Source: Ectothiorhodospiraceae bacterium BW-2 (GTDB lineage: Bacteria > Pseudomonadota > Gammaproteobacteria > Thiohalomonadales > Thiohalomonadaceae). From it: a stretch of 64,000 nucleotides of DNA. The notes below the pieces were generated by a model. It was not told where the DNA came from. It was given only the letters and a program-made list of their open reading frames with translations, and made no database searches. Shown one piece after another: positions 19,167-26,333 of this stretch (positions are counted from its first letter, which is position 1; each line of letters begins with the position of its first letter). A program made the translations under genes and the position numbers. The stretch is taken from assembly GCA_008375315.1 (NCBI GenBank), contig CP032507.1:3496071-3560070 (forward strand). The letters run 5' to 3'.

Positions 19167-19838
19167 ATGAAACCGGAACTGATTAGCTTTAAACTCTGCC
19201 CCTTTGTGCAGCGCTCCCTCATTGTGCTGCTAGAGAAGGGGGTCGATTACGATATCACCTATATCAACCTTAAAGAGCCGCCCGACTGGTTTGGCCAAAT
19301 ATCCCCGCTCGGCAAGGTGCCGGTTCTTAGGGTGGGCGAGACGGTGCTATTTGAGTCGGCGGTGATTATGGAGTATCTCGATGAGATATCGCCCCCTTCG
19401 CTGCATCCTGCCGATCCACTCCAAAAGGCGCAGCATCGGGCTTGGATTGAGTTCAGCTCCACCCTGCTTATGAGCCAGCATGGGATGATTCATGCCGCCG
19501 ATAGCGATATGTTTACCAAAGCGCAACAGGAGTTAAAGGCGAAACTAGCCACCTTGGAGGCTCAAATTGACGGCCCACTGTTTGCCGGTGAGTCGTTACA
19601 CCTGATCGATGCCGCCGCCGCCCCCCTCTTTATGCGTCTAAACCTACTGGAGTCGTGGCGACCCATGGCGCTGATGGCCGATACCCCCCACACGGCCCAG
19701 TGGGCAGCGCAGCTACTACAACGAGAGGCGGTAAAACAGTCGGTAGTGCCCGAGTTTGCCGAGCTCTACTACCGCTTTGTCACCGGTAACGGCAGCTTCG
19801 GCGGCTCCCAATTTGCCACTGAGGGTGAGAGCGCGTGA
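19167..19838 (+). CDS. Glutathione S-transferase family protein, SspA-like
   Basis: From ATG 19167 (AGGA 6 nt upstream) the protein is 223 aa. It has an N-terminal thioredoxin-like GST domain with LCPFVQRSL (Cys at about residue 10), the cis-Pro motif GKVPVL, and [11 protein letters not shown] of the glutathione site, then a helical C-terminal domain. It may act as a GST or as a stringent-starvation-type RNA polymerase partner. The CPF motif is more typical of catalytic GSTs of the omega type than of SspA. Its stop overlaps the dcd GTG start by 4 nt. Confidence 0.82.
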   Translation: MKPELISFKLCPFVQRSLIVLLEKGVDYDITYINLKEPPDWFGQISPLGKVPVLRVGETVLFESAVIMEYLDEISPPSLHPADPLQKAQHRAWIEFSSTLLMSQHGMIHAADSDMFTKAQQELKAKLATLEAQIDGPLFAGESLHLIDAAAAPLFMRLNLLESWRPMALMADTPHTAQWAAQLLQREAVKQSVVPEFAELYYRFVTGNGSFGGSQFATEGESA

Positions 19839-20398
19839 CGATAAAAGCTGACCGTTGGATAAGAGAGGCGGCAGCGGCGGGGATGATCGAGCCGTTTGAG
19901 GCCGGTCAGATCCGCCAGCGTGATGGTGAGAAGATCGTCTCCTACGGCACATCGAGCTACGGCTACGATGTCCGTTGCGCCAATGAGTTTAAAATTTTTA
20001 CCAATATTAACCACGCTATCGTCGATCCTAAATCGTTTGATGAGAACAGCTTTGTCGATCTCTACAGCGATGTCTGCATCATTCCACCCAACTCCTTTGC
20101 CCTAGCGCGAACGGTGGAGTATTTTCGTATTCCGCGCAATGTGCTGACCATCTGTCTCGGTAAATCGACCTACGCCCGCTGCGGTATTATCGTCAATGTC
20201 ACCCCGTTAGAGCCGGAGTGGGAGGGGCATGTCACACTAGAGTTCTCCAACACCACTCCGCTACCGGCCAAAATTTATGCGAATGAGGGGGTGGCGCAGA
20301 TGCTCTTCTTCGAATCGGACGAGGTGTGTGAGGTCTCCTATCGAGATCGGGGCGGCAAATATCATGGTCAAACCGGCGTCACGCTACCTAAGGCGTAA
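19835..20398 (+). CDS. dcd: dCTP deaminase
   Basis: Deaminates dCTP to dUTP, the main route to dTMP in gammaproteobacteria. The 187 aa include the trimer/active-site motif GKSTYARCG, followed by [14 protein letters not shown] with the catalytic Glu. The start is GTG, overlapping the previous stop by 4 nt, so the two genes are coupled. It ends 12 nt from the convergent mutH. Confidence 0.96.
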   Translation: MTIKADRWIREAAAAGMIEPFEAGQIRQRDGEKIVSYGTSSYGYDVRCANEFKIFTNINHAIVDPKSFDENSFVDLYSDVCIIPPNSFALARTVEYFRIPRNVLTICLGKSTYARCGIIVNVTPLEPEWEGHVTLEFSNTTPLPAKIYANEGVAQMLFFESDEVCEVSYRDRGGKYHGQTGVTLPKA

Positions 20399-20410
20399 CG
20401 CTGTTAGCAG

Positions 20411-21094
20411 CTAGCACTCCGAACTCAAAATCGCCGCAGTAAAGGCCGGTCGCAGGTAGAAACCGCGCGGATTGGTCTGAATCAGCTCCCCCTCGCTGCC
20501 GATAGCGGTGACTCGAACGCGGCTGTGGGCCGCTTTGGGGCGAATCTGTAGCACCTGCCCCATTTTGCCGTGAATCTGCTCAATCTGCCCCTGCAAAATG
20601 AGTTCGGTCAGCTCCTCCCAATCGCACTGTAGTCGCTGCTGCTGGCTCTTTGAGGGGCTCCAGAGCTTAGGCCAGCCGATACGCCGCTCGGCAACCGTTA
20701 AGGTTCGCTCCCCCTGTAGCGGCAGCCACAATACCCGTGACAGTTTTCGACTCACCCACGAATCGAGCCAGCAGCCACAATCCTCCCCCAACATCGGTAC
20801 GGTGCAGACATAGGTGCTCTCCAGCGGCTGCCCCGAGTGCGACAGCGGCACTGTCTTCAGTTCGACACCGATAGCGGTAAAATCGGGCTGCTGACGACTT
20901 TTGGCATCGGCACCTAGCGCCTGCTCTAATAGCTGTCCTGCCCACCCCTTATGGTGTAACAGCGTCTTTGGCACCTGATGGTGGAGCGAGTCGGCCAGCT
21001 CCGCCAAGCTGAGCCCAGCTAGCGCCAGCGCTCGCTGCCACAGCTCCGCCTCTGAGTGGGGCGCAGCCGCCTTAATCGGACTCGATAGCGCCAT
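20411..21094 (-). CDS. mutH: DNA mismatch repair endonuclease MutH
   Basis: Nicks the unmethylated strand at hemimethylated GATC during methyl-directed repair. The 227 aa show the catalytic D-x6-E-x-K set as D71, E78 and K80 (PDFTAIGVELK) and the conserved LESTYVCTVPML and lysine-rich RRIGWPKLWSPSK regions. Its presence implies a Dam-dependent repair system elsewhere in the genome. The 5' end overlaps the upstream membrane-protein gene by 23 nt. Confidence 0.95.
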   Translation of the reverse strand: MALSSPIKAAAPHSEAELWQRALALAGLSLAELADSLHHQVPKTLLHHKGWAGQLLEQALGADAKSRQQPDFTAIGVELKTVPLSHSGQPLESTYVCTVPMLGEDCGCWLDSWVSRKLSRVLWLPLQGERTLTVAERRIGWPKLWSPSKSQQQRLQCDWEELTELILQGQIEQIHGKMGQVLQIRPKAAHSRVRVTAIGSEGELIQTNPRGFYLRPAFTAAILSSEC

Positions 21095-21572
21095 CCTCTG
21101 GTGCCAACCCTTTAGGCCAAAGCCCCTGATTCGCCTGACTCAGCCCGCCATTACCGACCACCAGCGAGACAAATAGCGCAATAATCGCCGGCATCACCCC
21201 AATGCGAATGAGCGCCACCGCCAAGAGCTGCTGTGGGCTATGGCCGGTCACACTCGCTTCAATGAGATAGCTCAACAGCAGCAGCGCCACCGTTATCCCA
21301 TATCCGATAGCCATAATAGTGTACCGCCGCAACGCCAAGCGCCAGTGAGCGGCGACAAAGGGCGGCTGTGACCGATTTAGACGCTGTCGGGTCATAAGCC
21401 AAAATAGCATCCAGACCGCCAGCGGCAGCGCAATGCCCCAGCGCCCTAAATCGACAAACAGCGCCACCGGCCCGAGCAGTAGCTGAATACCGATACCGAC
21501 CATAAATAGCTCGTGCCCCTTTTTTGCCTGCCGACGCAGACTAAAATCTTCAACGACTACTGAAGTTGCCAT
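21072..21572 (-). CDS. Predicted inner-membrane protein
   Basis: The 166 aa contain four hydrophobic stretches (about 22-42, 46-62, 88-108 and 120-142), with a basic N-terminus and a loop rich in Arg (RQRLNRSQ, RLALRR). No family recognised. It overlaps mutH by 23 nt on the same strand and is probably cotranscribed with it. There is no evidence that it takes part in repair. Confidence 0.65.
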   Translation of the reverse strand: MATSVVVEDFSLRRQAKKGHELFMVGIGIQLLLGPVALFVDLGRWGIALPLAVWMLFWLMTRQRLNRSQPPFVAAHWRLALRRYTIMAIGYGITVALLLLSYLIEASVTGHSPQQLLAVALIRIGVMPAIIALFVSLVVGNGGLSQANQGLWPKGLAPEDGAIESD

Positions 21573-21773
21573 AGTTCACTCCTTGCTCTCAAACTAGGGG
21601 CAGAGAGTAGCATGAACGCCCATGTGGGGCCATATTTCTCATGACGACGGGTGTGATCGGCGACACATCGGTATAGCTTTCACATCGGGCTCTGGTAAAC
21701 CGCGCTGGCCGCTTGATCAGCTACGCCCACCTATGGCATAACACACACTTAAACCAACAAAGGAGTCCCTTTT

Positions 21774-22334
21774 ATGTCAAATACCCCCTCCACCTCCCTG
21801 CTTCTGCTCTCTGCACTCACTTTAGGTGCTACCACATCCGCTACCGCTAGTGGCTGGACCTTTGCCCCCTTTCTCGATGAGGGGTGGCAGGCTGAACCAA
21901 CCCTAGCCATTACCGCTGGCCCAATCTCGTTTGAAGATGAGAGTGAGAGCAGCTACGGCATACAGCTTTCACTAAACTGCCCCTGGTTTGCCCCGCCTGA
22001 ACTGCGCCTGCGACAGCAGATTAACTACCGTGTCAGTGATCTTGGTAATAGTAGCGACTATAGCTCACTGGAGATTAACCCCCGCTTCTTCTTCGACTTT
22101 GCGATGGAGGGGCTTACCTGGGGCATCGGTCCCGGTTTTGGCTATGCGTGGCTAGACGATGGTCAGAACAGAGAGGGTGGCTGGTCGCTACAGGCCGGTG
22201 CAGAGGTCGAGTATCGCAGCGGCGCCCTGTTTGCCGGAGCCGGTGTGCGTTATCAGGCGACCGAAGATTTGGAAAATAGTAACGATAATATAAATAACAC
22301 CACGGCCCAGTTAAAACTGGGGGTTAATTTTTAG
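21774..22334 (+). CDS. Outer-membrane beta-barrel protein (small, OmpA/OmpW-like)
   Basis: The 186 aa begin with a signal peptide (about 1-26, cleavage after TATAS). They continue as alternating short amphipathic strands (YGIQLSL, LRLRQQINYRV, SLEINPRFFFDF, LTWGIGPGFGYAW, SLQAGAEVEYR, LFAGAGVRYQ) and end in the outer-membrane sorting signal GVNF with a terminal Phe. This suggests an eight-stranded barrel. AAAGGAG lies 8 nt before the ATG. The exact family is uncertain. Confidence 0.78.
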   Translation: MSNTPSTSLLLLSALTLGATTSATASGWTFAPFLDEGWQAEPTLAITAGPISFEDESESSYGIQLSLNCPWFAPPELRLRQQINYRVSDLGNSSDYSSLEINPRFFFDFAMEGLTWGIGPGFGYAWLDDGQNREGGWSLQAGAEVEYRSGALFAGAGVRYQATEDLENSNDNINNTTAQLKLGVNF

Positions 22335-22344
22335 AACAGGGTGT

Positions 22345-22430
22345 GTAGGTCGGGTTAGCGCAGCGTAACCCGACAATCCTCCGAATCTATCCGGCTGTCG
22401 GGTTACGCCCCGTGGGCTAACCCGAGCTAC
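22345..22430. repeat. MITE-like long palindromic element
   Basis: The ends form a 15-bp inverted repeat with one mismatch (GTAGGTCGGGTTAGC against GCTAACCCGAGCTAC). Inside is a second inverted repeat, GTAACCCGACA/TGTCGGGTTAC. It begins 10 nt after the outer-membrane protein stop codon. Elements of this sequence type are dispersed in many proteobacterial genomes. A half copy lies at 23307-23337. Confidence 0.75.
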
Positions 22431-22442
22431 ATAGCTACATAA

Positions 22443-22813
22443 CTACCACGCTTTCGCTTTAAAACCTTTCCGGTTCACTAGCGCCGCCGAGCTACCGGTC
22501 GCACGAATACTGAGCAGGCCACGCTTTTCGACCATCTTCTCCGCACCAGCATCGGCCTGCAACCACGCCATAGCACCACGCACTCGACCATCTTCTCCGC
22601 ACCAGCATCGGCCTGCAACCACGCCATAGCGCCATAAATCGTGTTATGGCTATAAGGCTTTAACATCGTCTGGGCGCAGGGTGGTTTTGACTTCGATAAA
22701 GACCACTTCGTTGCCATTATGGGCGATGATATCAAACTCATAACTGCCACCATCTTTGCGTTGCCCCTTCAGGCGGGTGGTGGTATCGGCTACCTCGATA
22801 CCATAAGCGATCA
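22443..22813 (-). pseudogene. Decayed partial copy of the PD-(D/E)XK nuclease-like gene
   Basis: Nearly identical to the 3' part of the gene at 23342-23962 and shares its stop codon region. It lacks the N-terminal coiled coil. It also carries a 47-nt direct repeat (22528-22574 and 22584-22630, offset 56 nt, which shifts the frame) and a deletion of about 40 nt around 22658. The longest open frame (22478-22753) is therefore a frameshifted remnant. It is separated from the complete copy by the hicBA pair. Confidence 0.85.
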
Positions 22814-22828
22814 CGCACCACACACTAT

Positions 22829-23041
22829 TTACAGATCTTCTGGTTTTAACCCGGTATGTTTAGCAATACGCGCCAGCATATGTGGACCAATATCTTCTGA
22901 ATCATGAAAAGCGAAGGTAAAATTAGGCCAACCTTCACGCACCAAAGTTCGATGAGAACCGCTTTGGCGCTTTAGCAACCAGCCTATTCGTAGCAGAGCA
23001 GCATAGAGACGCCGAGCTTTAACCGAACCCCACTGGCTCAT
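22829..23041 (-). CDS. hicA: HicA-type toxin (mRNA interferase)
   Basis: The 70 aa have the compact HicA/YcfA layout: a basic N-terminal helix (KARRLYAALLRIGW), the motif GSHRTLV with the catalytic His, and a C-terminal strand-helix with IGPHMLARIAKHTGL. Family members cleave mRNA on the ribosome and are held by HicB. It overlaps the hicB stop by 4 nt (ATGA), the coupling usual for such pairs. The neighbouring nuclease duplication suggests arrival by recombination. Confidence 0.85.
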   Translation of the reverse strand: MSQWGSVKARRLYAALLRIGWLLKRQSGSHRTLVREGWPNFTFAFHDSEDIGPHMLARIAKHTGLKPEDL

Positions 23042-23259
23042 GCAGCTACTGATAATGAAAGGTTAATCACCACTGGCCCGGTTTCACTATTCTCCAACTG
23101 CTCTGCGACGACCCGAAGAGCCAAAATCTCAGCTCTGATCATCGCCTCACTCTCGGTTTGACCATAAGCTAACACACCAGGCAGTTGAGGCACTTCCGCT
23201 ATCCATCGACCATCATTTTCCTGTTCACACTCAAGGGTAAAATTCATTTTTTCACTCAT
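23038..23259 (-). CDS. hicB: HicB-type antitoxin, short form
   Basis: The 73 aa match the HicB partial RNase-H-like fold: FTLECEQENDGRWIAEVPQLPGVLAYGQTESEA, then an alpha-helix with alternating Ala/Arg. The C-terminal ribbon-helix-helix or HTH found in full-length HicB is absent, so autoregulation would need another factor. It is the first gene of the pair, with the antitoxin before the toxin. Confidence 0.83.
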   Translation of the reverse strand: MSEKMNFTLECEQENDGRWIAEVPQLPGVLAYGQTESEAMIRAEILALRVVAEQLENSETGPVVINLSLSVAA

Positions 23260-23306
23260 CTATAACTCATAATTTCGCTGCATTAAGGATCATCACTATC
23301 TATCAC

Positions 23307-23337
23307 AGATCGAATTAGCACAGCATAACCCGACAAT
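23307..23337. repeat. Degenerate half copy of the MITE-like palindrome
   Basis: The stretch beginning GATCGAATTAGCACAGC and ending TAACCCGACAAT matches the left half of the element at 22345-22430 with a few substitutions. It sits 4 nt from the end of the intact nuclease-like gene, just as the full element sits near the end of the decayed copy. The repeat therefore probably belonged to the duplicated segment. Confidence 0.6.
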
Positions 23338-23341
23338 ACCC

Positions 23342-23962
23342 CTACCACGCTTTCGCTTTAAAACCTTTCCGGTTCACCAGCGCCGCCGAGCTACCGGTCG
23401 CACGAATACTGAGCAGGCCGCGCTTTTCGACCATCTTCTCCGCACCGGTATCGGCCTGCAACCACGCCATAGCGCCATAAATCGTGTTATGGCTATAGCG
23501 CGGTACCCACTGTTCAATGTGGTTTAGTTTATGCAAAAACGCTTTAACATCGTCCGGGCGCAGGGTGGTTTTGACTTCGATAAAGACCACTTCGTTGCCA
23601 TTATGGGCGATGATGTCAAACTCATAACTGCCACCATCTTTGCGTTGCCCCTTCAGGCGGGTGGTGGTATCGGCTACCTCAATTCCATAAGCGGTCAAAA
23701 GTGGTACTAAGTCCCCTTCAACTAACGACTCCATTAACCGACCCCACTGGCTGGTAAAGAGGTCGTTAAGCTTTTTAATTCGCTTATCAGTCTCTTTAAA
23801 GCGTTTATCGGTCTCTTTAAAGCATTTATCGGTCTCCTCCCTTTGCTCTTTTATCAGGCGGTCGTTCTCCTGAATGCGGCGGTCGGTCTCTTTAGATTGC
23901 TCGGCCACTTCGCGCAGGATTTTCCAGACCTCTTCAGGGCCGACTCTCTCTTCTGTGTTCAT
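23342..23962 (-). CDS. Coiled-coil protein with PD-(D/E)XK nuclease-like domain (DUF3782-like)
   Basis: From ATG 23962 the protein is 206 aa; a TTG at 23968 closer to AGGA is the alternative. The N-terminal half is a heptad coiled coil with repeated KETDKR units (about 25-68). The C-terminal half has the restriction-like core D-x12-E-x-K: D118 in YEFDII and E131/K133 in FIEVKT (numbered from the TTG start). Such proteins are abundant in filamentous sulfur bacteria and cyanobacteria and resemble nuclease or transposase-associated domains. The function is unproven. A decayed paralogue lies beyond hicBA. Confidence 0.75.
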   Translation of the reverse strand: MNTEERVGPEEVWKILREVAEQSKETDRRIQENDRLIKEQREETDKCFKETDKRFKETDKRIKKLNDLFTSQWGRLMESLVEGDLVPLLTAYGIEVADTTTRLKGQRKDGGSYEFDIIAHNGNEVVFIEVKTTLRPDDVKAFLHKLNHIEQWVPRYSHNTIYGAMAWLQADTGAEKMVEKRGLLSIRATGSSAALVNRKGFKAKAW

Positions 23963-24400
23963 ATTCAACTGTTCCTAAAAACCTAAGCAAAGTTGCTCAT
24001 GGCGGTTTTTGGTAATTCGCTCTCCGTTGATAACACCCTTGCGGGCGAGCAACTGGAGTCCTGGTTGAGCAGTCCCAACCGGATGGCCGGTCAACACCGG
24101 CAACATGGGCAGTTTCAGCCATCGAAACCCAGCTTGCGCCATAAAAATTGCCTCGATGTTCATCCTGAACAGAGAACAACCTTGCGATTCGACTTCGACT
24201 CTAACCATGGCACGCAAAACTTTCGCGCTTGTAGATAACCTATCTACGGTGGAAAATTCTAATGACAAATAAATAAAAAATCAAGAACTGTTTTTTGCTC
24301 CTGTAGCGGTTCGGTTAAGCGTAGTCATTATAACCTGAACCCAATAAGTTGGGCACGCTGTGCTTCAACCCCTACCCGTCACAAAACAAAAGCACGATCC

Positions 24401-24429
24401 GCATTCCCACGCCAGAGCGTGGGAACGAG
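24401..24429. repeat. Short palindromic dispersed repeat
   Basis: TTCCCACG and CGTGGGAA form a hairpin around CCAGAG, flanked by GCA and CGAG. I have seen this motif as a dispersed repeat in other bacterial genomes. Only one copy is present here, just downstream of the truncated DUF1566 gene. Confidence 0.55.
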
Positions 24430-24497
24430 ATAAAACAGAGTCAACCATACCCCCACAGCCACAGCGGAAGCAAAGGATAAAAAATAAAAAATCAAAA

Positions 24498-24869
24498 TCA
24501 CTGTCCGCTACGAAACAGCCGCACACCGAAAGAGTTGGCACGGTTGCCGTTGTCGGAGTTGCCATAGTTGAAATCGACATACCAGGCATTGCCACTATTG
24601 TAGGCATTGGCCGAAGCCGACCAGACAAAAGCCGATGGCGTATTGGGAAATATCGTCTCATTAATGGCAGGATTGATACGACAGTTTTCCACCAAAGTTA
24701 ACAGCTCTTTAAGGTTGGGCAGGTGCCAATCTGTATACCCAGCAAAACCACCACCGGCATTTAGGGTTACCGGACGCTGTAGTGCTACATCCCAGGTTAG
24801 GTTTTCTGCACCGCCTGTGGCACAATCAGGATCACTTAAACCTTCAACACACTGTTTCCACATCAGCAA
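24498..24869 (-). pseudogene. 5'-truncated DUF1566 (Lcl-type lectin-fold) gene
   Basis: The 123-aa frame is the C-terminal part of a DUF1566 protein: LMWKQCVEGL, FAGYTDWHLPNLKELLTLVE, INETIFPNTPS, FVWSAS, and the closing GVRLFRSGQ. Intact members carry a signal peptide and further upstream sequence. Here an in-frame stop lies 11 codons before the ATG, so the 5' end has been lost. The C-terminal segment is rich in Asn, Tyr, Ser and Asp, as in lectin-fold variable proteins, but no reverse transcriptase is in the window. Confidence 0.7.
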
Positions 24870-25315
24870 TTCAGAGTCACCGCCAAACCAGCATCACTAC
24901 ATAGCCTTGCTTTCTTGGCGACAATAACCCCCCCTCTTCTCAACATTTCCTTGTTGAAAAGTCAGCTATTTCAAATTGTACAGCGGTGTTGAGTGAGCTT
25001 GTCTCCAGTGTGTAATGAGGGTTATCCCGAATTTCGGAGCGGGGATCTCCATCGTCTTTTAATTATGGCTCTGCGATAGCGGGAAATTCGTGGTTTAAAT
25101 CGGCCAATAGGGGCATCATATTCTCCGCTTAATGGGAGGAGCTGTTAACAGTTGTAGCTGCATTCGCTAGGCTGTTTAACCCGCTTACCCCTGCCCTATT
25201 CTCGAGTTTTTGGCTCAGGTGTTAGTTTTTAATGCGAATTTATCTCGATAACTGTTGCTTTAATCGACCCTACGATGATCAGTCTCATCTGACTATTTTG
25301 TAAGGAGTACATTCA
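24870..25315. other. Gene-free accessory spacer
   Basis: About 450 nt without a supportable gene or clear operon signal. It is more AT-rich in its right half and contains only short broken frames. It lies between the truncated DUF1566 gene and the orphan antitoxin-like gene, and is best read as decayed accessory DNA. Confidence 0.5.
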
Positions 25316-25546
25316 ATGACCGATACCGAAATCAGGCTGCGCGGCATGGAGCTTTTAGCTAATGGCCTCGGCGAGGTAGAAGCCGAGCGGTTTATTGCCC
25401 TAATGATGCGCGAACCCTTTGATTATACTCAATGGCGCCAAAATAACCTGCCACAAGAGACCTCGGTTGCTGAGTTAAGCCGGTTAGCGATGAAACATCA
25501 AGATATGATTCCCCCCTCCAACCTCCCCCCGCTGGGGGGTCCCTAA
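25316..25546 (+). CDS. Orphan antitoxin-like small protein, C-terminus replaced by repeat sequence
   Basis: The 76 aa start MTDTEIRLRGMELLANGLG and continue EAERFIALMMREPFDYTQWRQ. I associate this pattern with small antitoxin-like proteins encoded next to PIN or RelE-type toxins. A good AAGGAG lies 9 nt before the ATG. The last 13 residues (MIPPSNLPPLGGP) come from a GC-rich palindrome (about 25509-25542, CCCCCTCC...GGGGGG) of the kind that inserts into genes. No toxin gene follows. It may still be expressed, but as half a module. Confidence 0.55.
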   Translation: MTDTEIRLRGMELLANGLGEVEAERFIALMMREPFDYTQWRQNNLPQETSVAELSRLAMKHQDMIPPSNLPPLGGP

Positions 25547-25580
25547 CCGATCCTACACAGATCACGACTAGACTGCCGCC

Positions 25581-26333
25581 ATGCGCCACCACCGACTCTA
25601 CCAACCCCACCTGAGTGCGGCTTGTCAGCTAGCGCTCTCTGCTGACAATAGCCACTATCTTTGCCATGTCGTCAAAGCGCGTGTCGGGGAGTCGATTAGG
25701 CTATTTGACGGCCACTCTGAGGGTGAATATCACGCGACCATCGTGCAAATGGATCGCCGCCACTGCCTCGTCGAAGTCGGCGCTTGGCAGCCGGTTGAAC
25801 GCGAATCGCCTCTGCATATCACCCTGCTACAGGGGGTCTCTAAAGGGGATCGCATGGAGTGGGTCGTACAGAAGGCGACCGAGCTAGGGGTGAGTCGCAT
25901 CGTGCCCATTTTGAGCGACTACAGCGTAGTCAAACTCAACCTAGAGCGGCAGCAGAAGAAGCAGCAGCAGTGGCAAGCTATCGCTACCGCCGCCACAGCG
26001 CAATCGGGGCGCTGCCGTATCGCTACCATTGAGCCGTTGCAGAGCCTACAGGCGTGGTTACAGACCCACCCCCCCGAACCGCAGCAGCTGCGTTGGCTAC
26101 TCCACCCGACCCCCCTTGAGGCCCCTTTGCAGCCACCGCCTCCCCTCCATCCGGCCACGGCTCTGCTCTATATCGGCCCAGAGGGGGGGATCAGTGACAG
26201 TGAAATTGAGCTGGCACGACAGCAGCAGTTTATCCCTATTACCCTCGGTCGGCGGATTTTGCGCACCGAAACGGCGACGATTGTGGCGTTAAGCCGACTA
26301 CAGTTAGCCTTTGGCGATCTGGGGGGTGGGTAG
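25581..26333 (+). CDS. rsmE: 16S rRNA (uracil-1498-N3)-methyltransferase
   Basis: SPOUT-class enzyme that methylates the decoding region of 16S rRNA. The 250 aa show an N-terminal PUA-like domain (about 1-70) and the knotted methyltransferase signatures QKATELGV, YIGPEGGISDSEIE and LGRRILRTETA. No good ribosome site is visible. The 3' end overlaps the convergent hybrid kinase gene by 30 nt. Confidence 0.95.
   Translation: MRHHRLYQPHLSAACQLALSADNSHYLCHVVKARVGESIRLFDGHSEGEYHATIVQMDRRHCLVEVGAWQPVERESPLHITLLQGVSKGDRMEWVVQKATELGVSRIVPILSDYSVVKLNLERQQKKQQQWQAIATAATAQSGRCRIATIEPLQSLQAWLQTHPPEPQQLRWLLHPTPLEAPLQPPPPLHPATALLYIGPEGGISDSEIELARQQQFIPITLGRRILRTETATIVALSRLQLAFGDLGGG

Noticed and set aside
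22478-22753. A 91-aa protein from the decayed nuclease copy
   Set aside because: The frame crosses the 56-nt offset duplication and the deletion, so most of it is out of the original frame.
23975-24268. A 97-codon minus-strand frame upstream of the nuclease-like gene
   Set aside because: No family recognised and no ribosome site. The C-terminal part loosely suggests a winged-helix remnant, but support is too weak to call it.
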